DNA from: Chimonanthus salicifolius
Taxonomy: Eukaryota > Streptophyta > Magnoliopsida > Laurales > Calycanthaceae
Length of the DNA: 64,000 bases
Reading direction: 5' to 3'
Assembly (NCBI GenBank): GCA_013350335.1
Contig: CM023540.1
Location: 55,304,905-55,368,904 of the forward strand
A model generated the notes under the pieces. That model did not search any database, was not told the origin of the DNA, and was given only the letters and a program-made list of their open reading frames with translations. This document shows, piece by piece, positions 45,301-57,475 of the stretch (positions within the stretch are counted from its first letter, which is position 1; each line of letters starts with the position of its first letter). The translations under genes were made by a program, and so were the position numbers.

Positions 45301-45723
45301 ACTGATTATCTCATTATACACATTGCGCACAAGCATTGATAATCAAAGTTTATGTAAAGGGTCATAATCTTAGTGTGATCACTTAAAGAAATTATCACAC
45401 TAAACAAATCGCTTGATAAAAATTCCGATGCACCTTAAATAATCAAGAAATTTGTAAACACCATTAAAAATGGGATTGACCTATTCACAACCCCCCCACC
45501 CTCTCTCCCCATCTCTCCTCCTCCTCCTCTAGGGTCAATATGATGTTCTAGCACATTGAAAATGAAAACTGTCAGTATGAATCTTCAAAAGGCACAAATT
45601 GGTGTGTGATTGAATGTTTATGCATACATAGTGTTTCATGATATATTTATTTCTACGATCATATATGGTGGTATTTCGTTGAGAAATGAATATTTGAATT
45701 ATATGGTTATGACATTTTCACTT

Positions 45724-45965
45724 ATATGTCTTTGAAAGGGTTGCCATATCATACAATCAAATATTGAAATGCAACATTTTCTTTGAGTTGTTCATTCTTT
45801 ACTATCTTATTGTGGGCGATTATGTGGAATGAACATTTATATATGTATGTCTTTGAAAGGGTTGTCATATCATGCAATCAAATATTGAAATGCAACATTT
45901 TTTTTGATTTGTTCATTCTTTACCATCTTGTTGTAGTCGATTATGTGGAATGAACATTTATATAT
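45724..45965. repeat. Tandem repeat, about 120 bp x 2
   Basis: Two near-identical units from TATGTCTTTGAAAGGGTTG to GAATGAACATTTATATATG. Confidence 0.9.
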
Positions 45966-46097
45966 GTATGTATCAATGTGAGTGTTCTTAAAATGTTTTA
46001 CATACTCACACTCATACGTCGATTATGTGGATGAACATTTATATATGTATGCATCAATGTGAGTGTTCCTAAAATGTTTTACATACTCACACTCATA
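45940..46097. repeat. Tandem repeat, about 78 bp x 2
   Basis: Two units from CGATTATGTGGA to ACATACTCACACTCATAC. It overlaps the end of the preceding repeat, so the two arrays share the GATTATGTGGAATGAACATT phrase. Confidence 0.9.
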
Positions 46098-46709
46098 CAA
46101 CTTTTCATCCTTCAATTAGCATATTTTTATTAGGAAGCAAGCATGAACACTCCATGTTCCAATTAATAAATATTAATGAGTCTTCTTTTCATTGTTCAAA
46201 TGGATTGTGACTAAATATTTAGAATTGTGAGTATCTAATGTCCAAATTCCAGTTTGAATAACGATATGTTAGATCAAATTTTAAAATAAGTTCAAAAATT
46301 AAAAGATCTGAAAAATCCAATTTAATTTGTGCCATTGTGATAATATTGGTGTATTTATTTTTGTAGGCACAAGTAGGATAGTATGATTACATGATATTAA
46401 TGGAATAGTTTTTAGTACCCATTGTCAAATTTATGACAAAAATAGGGAGAAAATGGTACTAATGTTGGGGGGGATTTCAAAATCCCACCTAGTTGCCTAT
46501 GTCTTTTACTGGAATTTTTTTAGGCATCATTTCAGTGGGTGAAAAAGAAAAAGGGGGAGAGAAGTGTTAGTGCAAGAAATTCAAGTCTTGATATGGTCAT
46601 TGTTTGAGTTGTATTTTTTTTCAAGGGCTTCTAGTTCAATGTAAAGGGATTTAATGAGATGTATTTGTTAAAGTCTAGGTTTTGTCACGAAATTGACAAA
46701 GGGGGAGAT

Positions 46710-47328
46710 TCTTAGGGTCTCGGTTTTGACCGAGTCTATGTATTGTCAAATCTGTGATCGAGCATGACCATGTGTCTTGAACCTTGCCTTGGAAGAATGT
46801 GAAGATGTCAGAAGATCTACTGTGTATTGAAGAATCCACACTGAACATTTGATTGGCACACAGGTAAGTGAACCTTAGTGGACCTTAGGCTAAGCCTAAA
46901 TACCTTAGAAGTCAATCGTTAATTGGAAAATGTTTGACTCTCAGCCTCGAGGCCTCAAGCATTTTGTCGAGGTCTCAAAGGTTGTCTTTATCTAAGTGAA
47001 AATATATGACAGCTGTATTTTCAGCATGGGACCGCAAGGTCATGAGTCCCTTGACCCAAATATCTTACAAGATATGGTAAGACAAACTGAAAAAAGGGAA
47101 AGGCTCCTCTTGATTTAGAAAATTCCTAAGTCTTATCTTGATTGAGATTTTTATGGAAATATGGATAATCTACAAAGGTCTTCTTAAACTTTGTAAAATC
47201 TATTTGCCATCTCTTAAATCATGAACAAAACTAAAATCGTGGGTGGCTATATCATACGTATTTGGAAAGGTTCCTCTTAAGATTATTGAAAATCTTTTTG
47301 GCCATCTCATAATTCGAATTTATGAGAT
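46710..47328 (+). mobile_element. S4 3' LTR, left part
   Basis: Follows the polypurine tract with TCTTAGGGTCTCGGTTTTGACCGAG. It contains CCTCGAGGCCTC-type palindromes near 46950 and is interrupted by the G2 insertion at 47329. The rest must lie right of the window. Confidence 0.55.
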
Positions 47329-48034
47329 TGATCCAGGAGAATCTCCCATTATTCTATTTTCATGTATTTCCATACATTTTTCATTTTTCTTTATTTCCTC
47401 TTGTTGTATTCTTGTTTAAAGACTTAAAATAAGTCTTTAAGGGTACCAATCGATGCACCAGTCGACTGCTACATTGTCTAGTGATTGTACTGTGTTACAG
47501 ATTACTCTCAGATGGTACCAATCGACTAGTATATCGTCTAATACAATCTATCAATAGTATCAGTCGATCTACGAGTCGACTGGTACATCGTCTACTATCT
47601 GTCTGAAAGAACAGACAGTTCACTAATGATACTAGTCGATCCACCAGTCGACTGGTACATCGTCTACACAGCTTGTGAACAGTACCAGTAGATTGGTATA
47701 TGTCTAGTGTCTGTCTGTAAAAATAGACAGCTCTCTGATGGTACAAGTCGACATACTAGTCAACTGGTACGCAAAAACTGTAGACGATAAAATCAATTTT
47801 CGACGGCTCTGGACAGTTTCTGCCCACTTTTATCCCCTTTCTCTTTTGTTTTTTTCAATCTCCAACCTGTGGATGCATGCCATGACTCGTGATTGTACAA
47901 TCCTTTGAGAAAATAGAAGAAAAGACCAAAAAGAGGAAGAGTTTTCTTCCCAAATCCTACGTCTCTTTTTTATTCTCATTTCATTCTGTTGCATTTCTAT
48001 CCATTGTCACCCAAACGTCTGGATAATTGGATCA
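47329..48034 (+). mobile_element. G2 5' LTR
   Basis: About 706 bp, start TGATCCAGGAG, end TTGGATCA just before a primer-site-like sequence. The matching first part of the 3' LTR lies at 63853-64000. Contains the ACCAGTCGACTGGT array. Confidence 0.8.
47445..47770. repeat. ACCAGTCGACTGGT tandem array in G2 LTR
   Basis: Four to five units of about 60-90 bp, each with a GTACCAGTCGAT-CACCAGTCGACTGGTACATCGTCTA-type layout (shown in parts: ACCAGTCGACTGGT and ACATCGTCTA). The 3' LTR starts the same array at 63973. Confidence 0.85.
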
Positions 48035-48036
48035 GG

Positions 48037-48050
48037 TTGGTATGAGTAGC
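48037..48050 (+). other. G2 primer-binding site, degenerate
   Basis: TTGGTATGAGTAGC, close to TGGTATCAGAGC with one substitution and one extra base, two bases after the LTR end. Confidence 0.6.
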
Positions 48051-48204
48051 TTGGTTTCGTCTTCTTTTGGGAAGCCTAGGGTATATGGCCTTGACGCGTG
48101 ATCAATACCAGAAGTCCGGTGAAGAAATCTCAGAGCCCCTTTGTTTAGAAAGAAGGAAAATCATGAAAAAGTCGAACATGGCTGCGAACGACGAGTTGAA
48201 AGAG

Positions 48205-49825
48205 GGAAATTCCTGGTGTGCTAGAAAGGATTGACTAGAGGGGGGTGAATAGATCAATCCCAATGTTAATGGTCTATTCAAAATTTTCTTGATTAATGTG
48301 AAACTGTACGGAATTAAATCTTAGTTAATCAAATGTGTGATTTTGAAAGTGTCCAAAATAACATCAATCCAATACACATGATGTATAGTGGTTCGGTTAT
48401 CAACCTACATTCACTGTTAGGACTAGCTCAACCTTGAGCTATCCCCAAAATCACTATGTGGGGAATTACACCATCACAATTAGAGTAGGAATTCCACCTC
48501 ACTCAATTGGCTGGGAATTCCACCCACCACTGTGCCAGAGATGACGCTCTAGAGTTTTTTGTAGTGGTTCTGGAGTACCTCGCCTTAATCCACTTTACAC
48601 TGATATGATTTTAAAAACGAAATTAAAAACCAAGAAGCGCTTGGCTTGGAACTCGAATATGATGAAATGTGTTTCTTGAAGATCCACTCAATGTGTGCTC
48701 GTACAATCCCAACTTTCTGCATTGTAGACTAGTCGTGTAGAGCAATCATAGTCCTTGGGTGACTAAGAAATTGGATAAACCGATATATATCCTATAATGA
48801 TGTGCTTAATCCTTCTCTCTTAATCTCAATCACAACTGGATTGGATACTTGAATGATTTGCTTATGATTTGCCAATAGAGAATAAGCCAAGAGGTTTTGC
48901 CTTTGTTCCTTGGGAGTTTATCCTTGAGAATATGGTTATTTTTTATGCTCTAAGGGTCTATGTAAATCTTACAACAAATGAAGTATTTATAGGCAAAATA
49001 GAATATCTGGAATAGTAGAACCACATGATCGGTCGTGACCACATGATCGATTGTACGTGTTTGAATTCATGCTCACCAACCCAACTGTTGCGCATTAAAT
49101 GCACTGCAACAGCACAATAACAGTAACAACGCGATCAGTCGTGTCCACAACTGGTCGTCCGTGTTCCGAATAACATATCGTGGGTTTACGATCGAATCAA
49201 CCTGAGGCTATCCTGTCATGACAGTTCTTTGTCAAGACAAACCTCACTTGAACCCAGGGTGACAGGACGTGTGCCCGATGTGATTTTACCCTGTCATGGA
49301 GATTGGTCGTACGACCGATGTCCCTTGCTACACCACAAGAAGGGTCGCCTCCAGACGATTTGATCGTCCTGAGCCTGACTGTAAATGACAGTCCAGATTA
49401 AGGCTAAATACTGTCGACAGGTCTTTGTGACCGATGTGTCGGTGGACAAGTAGCTGAGGGTCGTATGTCCACGACCGGTCGTAAGATGTCAATGGCGATG
49501 GGTCACCGATACAATGTGTTATCCCTGAAAATCTGTTGACACATTTCCAAGGGGGATCCTCTTGGTGTCAAACACTTTTTAGGCTTGGTTCCTTTTCTAC
49601 ATATGATGTCTAAGTCTAGGGATGGTCCTCCTCAACTTTGGGTTCCACTTAAAGTCATCTATGGCCAATAACCTTTTGTGATTGCCATACATGTGTTGAT
49701 CCATTGAGTCCTCATACTTCAACTAACACTTGAGTTTTGAGTCTTGAGCTTCTTTCTTCAAAGCAAGTCTTCTTGTGAGTCACGGACTTGACAAACATGT
49801 GACTCGACAGGCCGGGGCACTAACA
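48205..49825 (-). mobile_element. S5 3' LTR
   Basis: 1621 bp, element-strand start TGTTAGTGCCCCGGCC at 49825. Close to the 5' LTR with scattered substitutions. Carries GATCGGTCGT/ACGACCGAT-type palindromic motifs around 49020-49500. Confidence 0.85.
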
Positions 49826-49845
49826 ATCTCTCCCTTTGTCAATTC
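49826..49845 (-). other. S5 polypurine tract
   Basis: Element strand GACAAAGGGAGAGAT, adjacent to the LTR. Confidence 0.8.
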
Positions 49846-50470
49846 GTGATAAAAACTATAAGCTAAATCAATACAGACTCAATTAACATCCCTTCCAAAT
49901 ATATATCATTTGACACAGAATTTATACAAGTTGTCCGATTTCATTCAAATGACAAAAGGAATATGTCTTCACTTCATGTTCTTGCTTATTTTGTTCTATT
50001 CTCAAATTTTTTTGTAAATACACAAACAAGTTACAACGATTTTAAAATCATTAAGTGGGGTTAATCCAAACATAAACATGTATCCATGGACTAAACATCT
50101 TATTCGTACTCCCCCATACTTCATGATTTTCTTTTACTTTATCTCCCCCAAACTTCAATGCGGCAACACAATGCATCTCCCTCATACATCAAGCTTCCCA
50201 AACTAGTAATTGTTTCTCCATCATCCTACTCCCCCATAAGCCTTTAGTATCTACCACTTTCTCCTCCATTTTGTCAACAATAGATAAAGATATAGGCCAT
50301 TCAAAACATCAAAGTACTCAGGCATTGAAAACAATCCATTCAAGACAAACCATAAACAAGGAGAGGGAGATTAAACAAAATCATTGCATTGCTTCACAAA
50401 ATCATTTCATGCAAAGAGATTTTAATAATTACAGGCCAAAACACTTAGTTTTTCAAAAACACATAAGAAA
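49846..50470 (-). other. S5 3' non-coding interior
   Basis: AT-rich, with several CTCCCCCAT blocks (GGGGGAG on the element strand). No domain seen in the short open frames. Confidence 0.55.
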
Positions 50471-52190
50471 AACTATCCTAAGCAGGGCCAGCTGGAGGGG
50501 AGGAGGAGCGACGAGGAGTAGTGTTATCCTTGCTGCATGACATGGAGGAGATGAAGGTCTGGATGGATTCCTTAACATAGGTTGCCAAGGCGTCAAACTT
50601 AGCTTCCAATCTAGCTTCCAAGGCATTGTGCCTTGTAGACTGCCTATCTTCAAGGGCTTGAAGGATTTCCTCGATGAACCTTCGACTCGCAGTGTTGACT
50701 CAAGGTTCTTCATCTGTGTCCTTTGCTGCTTCAGTTTCTTCTGCAAGGGTTGTGGAGGAGTATAGGCCAGGAATGGAAGAGGGTACAGAGACAGTACCAA
50801 TAAGCTACTCATATAGAGTCTTGCCCAGAGACTTACTGATTGCAGGTGCATCTAGAGGCTGAGTTGACTAGAGCTTATCCTCCCTGGATGGCTTTACTCC
50901 AAAATACAGTGCTATCCTATACATGAGGTAGCAAAATGGAGGATGACTGACCATGGAAGAATTGATGTACTTGAGAATGGTTTGACATATTATAGTGGGT
51001 AGACGAAGTTTCTTCCCCGGCACAACTGTATACATGTGAGCCAGCATGAATTGATTCAAATCACCCCCGTTTCCATGCCTAAGATAGAGATTTGAATAGA
51101 AAAATAGGTGCAGCAACCTATATTCTTGAAGCATATCCGCTTTCATGAGCCAAATATTTTTCCTCCAAACAACTGTCTTTCCTTTCTCACAGAACTTGTT
51201 CACATATTTCTGCTTGTCTCTCATCCTTGTCTCAAACTTGCTATGGATGATTGGTACGAAAGGATTCTTAGCCATGGGTATTCTAATCAATTGAGCTACC
51301 AATGGAGGACTAAATTCTACGGTCTCCTGGTTTTGGAAGTAGAGCCAAAACCAATTTGTTTTCTCTTTATGAGCTTCGATTGAGCAGTACATCCTCTTGG
51401 CCATCCTAGGGTACAATTTTCCACCCCACTTCAGAAGGGTTTCCCATCCAACCTTTCTGAGTTGTTTAAGAACACCAAGCTTATAAAACAGCTCTACATC
51501 AGCTGTTCTTTCCATGGTAAGTTCCTTGAAGGAGGGATAAAGTTTGAGTGACAGTAAGAGGGAGGCATCATAATCAGCTTCATCTTCCTCTTCTTCACTT
51601 ACATCTTCATATTCATAACTAACACCTTGATCCCTTGAATCCACATCATCTCCTTCTTCACTTTCATCTAAATCCTCATCTTGGTCTCCCATGCTAATAG
51701 TTTCATCCCCAATATTTTTCTTAGTGTGGCCTCTTTCTTCCACATGTACTTCTTCTCTTCAATTTCCCTCACCCATAACAGGTCTCCTAATGAGTGTATC
51801 CTCACTACTGCTTCATTCTCCTGGAGGAGTGGGTTCATTTTGAGCTTTCCCTATTCCACTCACTTCTTTCACACGAGCTCTAACTGGAGAGGTACGCTCT
51901 CTAATGGTCACTCCACTTGCCCTTCTAGGGGTTAATTTGGAAGTTTTATCTTGTGGGGAGGAAGTTTTCTTAGCCTTATGCTTGAATCGAACCCCGGGGC
52001 TCTGTTGATTTTGAGGGGTGGTTGTGTCCTCAAAGGAAATTTTATATGGCATAGATTTTGACTTTGTTCCCACCTTCCTAGGTTTAGCCCTTTTGGCTGG
52101 AGGAGAGGCTTCAGTGGGTTCAACCTCGATTTCTGGTGTCTCAAAGTTCTCCGGGTACTTGGTTCTTGCCATATATTTTCTACCTTTCAC
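50471..52190 (-). pseudogene. S5 env-like ORF, five in-frame stops
   Basis: One continuous minus-strand frame of about 570 codons, starting at an ATG at 52190 or 52172, with stops near 51811, 51765, 50867, 50815 and 50701 and no frameshift. Order: basic Lys/Pro-rich N-terminus (PPAKRAKPRKVGTKSKS), acidic segment (DEDLDESEEGDDVDSRD, SEEEEDEADYD), then a long globular domain (about 51560-50870) with KLGVLKQLRKVGWETLL, IWLMKADMLQEYRLLHLFF and LNQFMLAHMYTVV, and a C-terminal helix (NALEARLEAKFDALATYVKE) ending Pro/Ser-rich. The globular part resembles the plant transposon-associated domain often seen in retroelement extra ORFs (Pfam name from memory, unverified). Placed after pol in related elements; role unknown. 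I see no clear signal peptide. Confidence 0.65.
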
Positions 52191-52944
52191 GAATATTGTA
52201 CCAGAAATGAAATGGGCAGAGAATGGGGCTTACCTGAGCAAAAAAATCCACTGAAATCGTCGAGGAGAGTGGTTTCATGGAGGTGGGGAAACCTTTTTCG
52301 GGAACAAAACCATGAATCGTCATTTATACGATCGTTTCTGAAGGTCTAGGGCACGACCCAATCGTTGGTTTTCTCAGAGCAAGGAGGCGAAGATTCGCGG
52401 AAATGAAAAGTGAAATAAACTCCAAAATGTGATCTGGGTTTTGACTTAACTCAGTTCCCCGACATGGACGATTAGTCATCCTGGCGATTGGTCGCATAGC
52501 CGATCGGTTATCATTCGGCGAACAGTCGCCAAAGTACAGACTGGATTTTTCTTTCTACAATTTGAATTTTTTGTTTTTCAAAAACCATTTGATTTTCAAC
52601 ACCAGCATGATATACATACATCATATTTATCATAACGAATATCATAAAAACCTCTTGAAATTGGTCAAAGTGAAATCCATATACCAAGTTGAGTACATTT
52701 TGATCAAATCTATGCAAAAATAGGCTATCAAGACACACCCCTTTCAAACAAGCAAGCAAACAAACATGTTTAGCAAATTTAAACTGAAATTTTGCACTTT
52801 GAAACTATATTTCCATAGACGTATGGTTTTCCAAGAAAGACTAATGCAATAGCAAGGAAATATATAGTCTAAACTTGTAATCACCAAAATTTCTCTTTCA
52901 TGTCATAGCACTTGAGCTATTTGAACTCTTTATATCACTAGAGT
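52191..52944 (-). other. S5 interior where pol is missing
   Basis: About 750 bp without a recognisable domain, with CGATTGGTCG/GATCGG motifs near 52470-52530. It separates gag and env-like remnants directly. Confidence 0.5.
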
Positions 52945-53860
52945 TCAGTGTGCTAAGGTTTTAAGATGTGAATTTGAGTCTATAAACCATAGCACCACAT
53001 GATTAGATGATGGTCTATCTTCTAGGACCCCAAATTGTAGAGTTGGTCTCTCATACACATTCCTTTGGGCATTCCTTGGAGGTTCAGGTATTGGATATCT
53101 CAACTCCTTCAAAACTTGGTTGAGTTGTATTAACAAGGAGTCATGATTTGAGGTCACCTTCATTGGGTGTATCCTACCATTAGGTCTTGATGGGTGTCTC
53201 TTAGGATTTTGTGGGTGTCTTCTACTATCAAGATTTGAGGCTTGTTTTTGGGCTTTATCCACCATGTGCCTCTTTCTAACATTGCATTTCATCTTATAAT
53301 GTCCAACCTTGGGCAATAATAACACTAACCTTTTGGGGTTTTAGGCATATTTCCCTTAACAAATACCCTTTGGCCGATAGGTCCATTGGTGTCCAAGGAG
53401 GAATCAAGACCCGACCTATCGCCAAATGTTTTACCCATACTTAAGAGTTTTTCCAATCTTTCTTCTCCTTGGGGAAACTTATCTTGGAACTTTTCTTTAT
53501 GATTTTTAAAATCTTGCAACTCTAGAGATAGTTCCATAACATGATCTTCGAGATCTTTCTTGACATCACTCAACATCTTGACGTCATCCCTTTGACTTTT
53601 TAATGTTTCTTGAAGATATACTTCATTTTTCTTAATCTTCAAAACTTCTTCATTTGAAGATTTCAGCTCTAAAGTGAGAGACTCATTGGTTTTCCTCAAA
53701 ACTCTCAGTTGGTTTGTAAGGTTTAATTTTTCAGATTTAAACATGTCTACCTTCTTAGCCAATTTCTCACTTTCTAGATATAGAGCATTGTATGAGTCTT
53801 AGAGATCATCATCCTCATTAAGATCCCCATTAAGATCCTCATTCCAAACCTCTTCTTCAC
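52945..53860 (-). pseudogene. gag: S5 gag C-terminal remnant
   Basis: Reading minus from about 53860: an acidic stretch (QEESLSEEEVWNEDLN), a coiled coil (about 53760-53460, Leu/Lys/Glu-rich, 'KKDLEDHVMELSLELQDFK'), the phrase FGDRSGL, then a zinc knuckle split by a frameshift at about 53310-53325 (CYYC in one frame, VGHYKMKC in the next). A Pro/Arg-rich tail runs to 52945. This matches the C-terminal half of SIRE-type Gag. The N-terminal capsid part is absent, and so is all of pol. Confidence 0.65.
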
Positions 53861-54175
53861 TTAAGGATTCCTCTTGTTCATCACTAATGGAGGCTATAAA
53901 GCACTTCAAATTTTCACCTCTCTCATGATTCTCCATTTGGTTATGAGAGGTGGAGCCTTCCATTGGACTATCGAAAGATTTAAAAAACTTTTCAATAAAA
54001 TCTTCTTAGATAGAAGTCCAATCTTCTTCAACCTGGGATGTACGTTTGTTTTCTATTTTTATTTTCAAATAAAGTAAATAAATAGCAAACATCTGCAATC
54101 AATTTTTCAGGCATCCATGGTGATGTTCTAGCACGGATCAACTCGGACGGTTAGGTCCTTTGATGTGAGCACGAG

Positions 54176-54187
54176 GCTCTGATACCA
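54176..54187 (-). other. S5 primer-binding site (initiator Met tRNA)
   Basis: GCTCTGATACCA on plus, TGGTATCAGAGC on the element strand, three bases from the 5' LTR end. Confidence 0.92.
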
Positions 54188-54189
54188 AT

Positions 54190-55813
54190 TGAAAATCCTG
54201 GTGTGCTAGAAAGGATTGACTAGAGGGGGGTGAATAGATCAATCCCAACGTTAATGGTCGTTTCAAAATTTTCTTGATTAATGTGAAACTGTGCGGAATT
54301 AAATCCTAGTTAATCAAGTGTGTGATTTTGGAAATGTACAATATAACATTCAATCAATCACACAAGGAGACAATACACATGATGTATAGTGGTTCGTTCG
54401 TCAACCTACATCCATTGTTAGGACTAGCTCAACCTTGAACTATCCCCAAAATCACTATGTGGGGACTTACACCCTCATAATTAGAGTATGAATTCCATCT
54501 CACTCAATTGGCTAGGAATTCCACCCACCACTGTGCCAAAGACGACACTCTAGAGTTTTTTATAGTGGTTCCAGAGTACCTCTTCTTAATCCACTTTACA
54601 CTGATGTGGTTTTAAAAACGAAATTAAAAACCAAGAAACACTTGCCTTGAAGCTCGAATCTGATGAAATGTGCTTCTTGAAGATCCACCCGATGTGTGCT
54701 CGTACAATCCCGACGTTCCGCCTTATAGACTAGTCGTGTAGAGCAATCACAGTCCTTGGGTGACCAGGAAATTGGATAAACCAATATCTATCCTAGAATG
54801 ATGTGCTTAATCCTTCTCTCTTAATCTCAATCACAACTGGATTGGATACTTGAATGATTTGCTTACGATTCGCCAATAGAGAATAAGCCATGAGGTTTTG
54901 CCTTTGTTCCTTGGGAGTTTATCCTTGAGAATATGATTTTTTTTTTTTGGCTTTAAAGGTCTCTGTAAAACTTACCAACAATTGAAGTATTTATAGCCAA
55001 AACAGAATTTTTGAAATAGCAGAACCACATGATCGATCGTCCATATTTGAATTCATGCTCACCAACCTGACCGTTGCGGATTAAATGTACTGCAACAGCA
55101 CAATAACGGTAACAACATGATCGGTCATGTCCACAACTGATCATCCATGTTCCGAATAAAAAATCATTGGTTGGCATCGAATCGGCTTGAGACTATCCTG
55201 TCGTGACAGTTCCTTGTCCAGACAGACCTCACTCAAACCCAAGGCGACATGACATGTGCCCGATGTGATATTGCCCTGTCCTGGACATTGGTCGTACGAC
55301 CGACGTCTCGTGCTACACCACACGAAGGGTCGCCTCCAGACGATTTGATCGTCCTGACCCTGACTGTAAATGACAGTCCAGATCAAGGCTAAATACTACC
55401 AACAGGTCGTTGTGACCAATGAGTCAGTGGACAAGTAGCCAAGGGGTCGTATGTCCACGACCGTTGGTAAGATGTCAATAGCGTTGGGTCGCCGATATAA
55501 TGTGTTATCCCTGACAGTTTGTTGACACATTTCCAAGATGGGTTCCTCTTGGTGTCAAACGCTTTTTAGGCTTGGTTTCTTTTTCCAGATATGATATCTA
55601 AGCCTAGGGATGGTCCTCCTCAGGTTTGGGTTCCACCTAAGGTCATCTATGGCCAATAATCTTCCCTGATTGCCATACATGTGTTGATCCGTTGAGTCTT
55701 CATACCTCAACCAACACTTAAGTTTTGAGTATTGAGCTTCTTTCTTGAAGCCAAGTCTTCTTTTGAGTCACGAACTTGACAAATATATGACTCGACAGGC
55801 CGGGGCAGTAACA
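54190..55813 (-). mobile_element. S5 5' LTR
   Basis: 1624 bp; plus-strand boundaries TGAAAATCCTGG and GGCAGTAACA. Differences from the 3' LTR are mostly transitions, with a T run (54939-54949) absent from the partner. Confidence 0.85.
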
Positions 55814-56747
55814 AGAGCGTTTCTCCAAATTGGAGGAACAAGCGACTGCATTAACAGAGTTAGTCACCAAGCTAGTGGAAGGTGTCGCCTCAAAGTCCTC
55901 TTTGAAACAAAAGTCTACGGGTTTGTCCAAGAAGAAGAGGAATGAACTGGCACATACAGACGAGATAGATGAAAAGGAAGAAGATGGGGAAGATGTCGAT
56001 TAGACCAAGATGGTAGACGACCTAGACGGTAAAAATCATTTCCATGTTGATTTCAAATTAGAAATCCCTGTTTATAATGGTGATGCTTATGCGAAAAAAT
56101 TAGACAATTGGATATATCAATTGGAGAACTATTTTACTCTCTGTGTATACACCAGTAAACAGAAAATCAGTCTGGCATGACTGAAGATGTCAAGTCATGC
56201 ACTGACATGGTGGAACGCTTTTGTTAAGCGCCACAAAATAACTAAATTAACTTGGAGCAAGTTTAAGAAGTTGGTCTGGAAATAGTTTTACCCAATTGGA
56301 CATGAGGAAGACAAGTGGATTATGTGGCAGTACTTGAGATAACGATCTGGCTAATCGGTTCAAGAGTACACCACTACGTTTCACACTCATTCTATTGTAC
56401 TGGGCATCTTTATCGAAAATTTTGAAGTTTTTATGAAGTGTGTGGGTGGTTTAGCTGAATACAATCGGAGGGAGCTAAAACTTTTCAAAGTTAGTTCCAT
56501 CGATGAAGCTACAGTGAAAGCCATCGCCACAGAGGCAAAGAACAAGAAGTCTGATAGGGTTTAGGTTAGGCCGAATTTCAAAGGAAGAGCCGGTATGGGT
56601 GGTAACAACAAGGGTGAGTCCAGTCAACCGATGAAGTGAAGTAATGTAAAGGGTTTTACTTGTGACCACTGCAAAGGGGTTGGTCATACAAAGGATAAGT
56701 GCTAGAAACTACATCCTGAGCAACGCCCGAATAAGGACAAAAAGGCA

Positions 56748-57475
56748 GTGTTGAATGTCCGTGAAGTGGAAGAGATTGAAGAGCTGAAGACAGCTGATAG
56801 TAAACTCTCACTCATGTCAAACACTACAGAGACTACTCAGAACTCTAAGTTAAGAGAAGAACTTTTTCAACTGAAGATTCAAGTGAAACAAAGTGTGATA
56901 GAAGCAATAGTTGACCCTGGAAGCCAGAAGAATCTCATTTCAGAATGTTTGGTAGAGAGGATGGGTTTGGTGACGACAACACATCCAAAACCCTATCCAT
57001 TGGGGTGGATATAGAAAGATGTGGAGATGAAGATCACAAAGCAATGCACCTTTAAATTTGCTATCACAGAGAAGTACATTGATGAGGTAGTTCCATTGGA
57101 CGTGTGTCAGGTCATTTTGGGCAGTCCATACTTGTGGGACCGAGATGCCATTCATTACACGCTACAGCGTAAGTATCGGTTTGTGAAGAACGGAAAAGAA
57201 TTTCATTACAATGCCAACAAACCACAGATCACCACCACTTTGGTCACAACTACACAGGCCAAGAGGATGGTGAATGCTTATGGGAAGTTTGTCATGTTGA
57301 TGATCAGACCACAAGAACATCCACCTCCTAAAGTGGCACTCTCTACAATATTACTCACCCCCAAACAGAAAACTGAAGTTGTGAAAGTCAAGCTGACTTT
57401 CAAGGAGCTATTCGAAGAGGTACAAGGTCCGCCACCACGGAGACATGTGGTGCATGATATACAATTAGCAGGATA
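56748..57475 (+). pseudogene. pol: G2 protease and start of pol, cut by solo LTR
   Basis: Protease-like core IEAIVDPGSQKNLIS with DPGS at 56913-56924 (Pro in place of the usual Thr/Ser), one in-frame stop at 57012-57014, then YLWDRDAIHY and a linker. The frame is intact up to 57475, where the solo LTR enters within a codon. It resumes in the same frame at 61072. Confidence 0.75.

Larger units (their letters stand above)
29164..45558 (+). mobile_element. S3 3' LTR (SIRE-like), split by nested Tekay elements
   Basis: Begins TATTAGTGCC (TG start mutated to TA). After nine bases it is interrupted at 29173 and resumes at 43664 with TCGGCTTATTTGTC, continuing to CTAGCACATTG at about 45558. Net length about 1.9 kb. 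No gene. Contains CCGACC/GGTCGG-type palindromes near 43970-44500. Confidence 0.75.
45559..46709 (+). mobile_element. S4 interior 3' part (SIRE-like)
   Basis: AT-rich, with tandem repeats (45724-46097) and then GGGGG-rich phrases (46467, 46550), ending in GACAAAGGGGGAGAT, the shared polypurine tract. No coding sequence recognised. Confidence 0.5.
48205..55813 (-). mobile_element. S5: SIRE-like copia derivative lacking pol
   Basis: 7.6 kb with LTRs 48205-49825 and 54190-55813, primer site at 54176-54187 and a polypurine tract at 49826-49845, all for the minus strand. AGAG flanks both ends (48201-48204; 55814-55817). Inside are only a gag C-terminal remnant and an env-like ORF; protease, integrase, reverse transcriptase and RNase H are missing. 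It must have moved with enzymes of another element, or lost them after insertion. Confidence 0.88.
48163..56706 (+). pseudogene. gag: G2 gag, split by S5 insertion
   Basis: The ATG at 48163 opens 14 codons up to the S5 target site (AGAG at 48201-48204). Reading resumes in the same frame at 55818 with a Leu/Lys/Glu heptad-like segment, then an acidic stretch, the capsid domain (about 56060-56480) and knuckle CDHCKGVGHTKDKC at 56661-56702. In-frame stops occur at 56001-56003 and later (for example about 56177 and 56703). It would have encoded the structural polyprotein. The restored continuity across S5 is the best proof of the S5 boundaries. Confidence 0.8.

Noticed and set aside
50453..50851. 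132-codon minus-strand open frame
   Set aside because: Another frame of the same strand continues the env-like ORF with its coiled C-terminus; this one is an overlapping shadow.
52225..52240. Splice donor CAGGTAAGC on the minus strand before the S5 env-like ORF
   Set aside because: A single consensus-like donor is weak evidence; no matching acceptor or transcript can be judged by eye.
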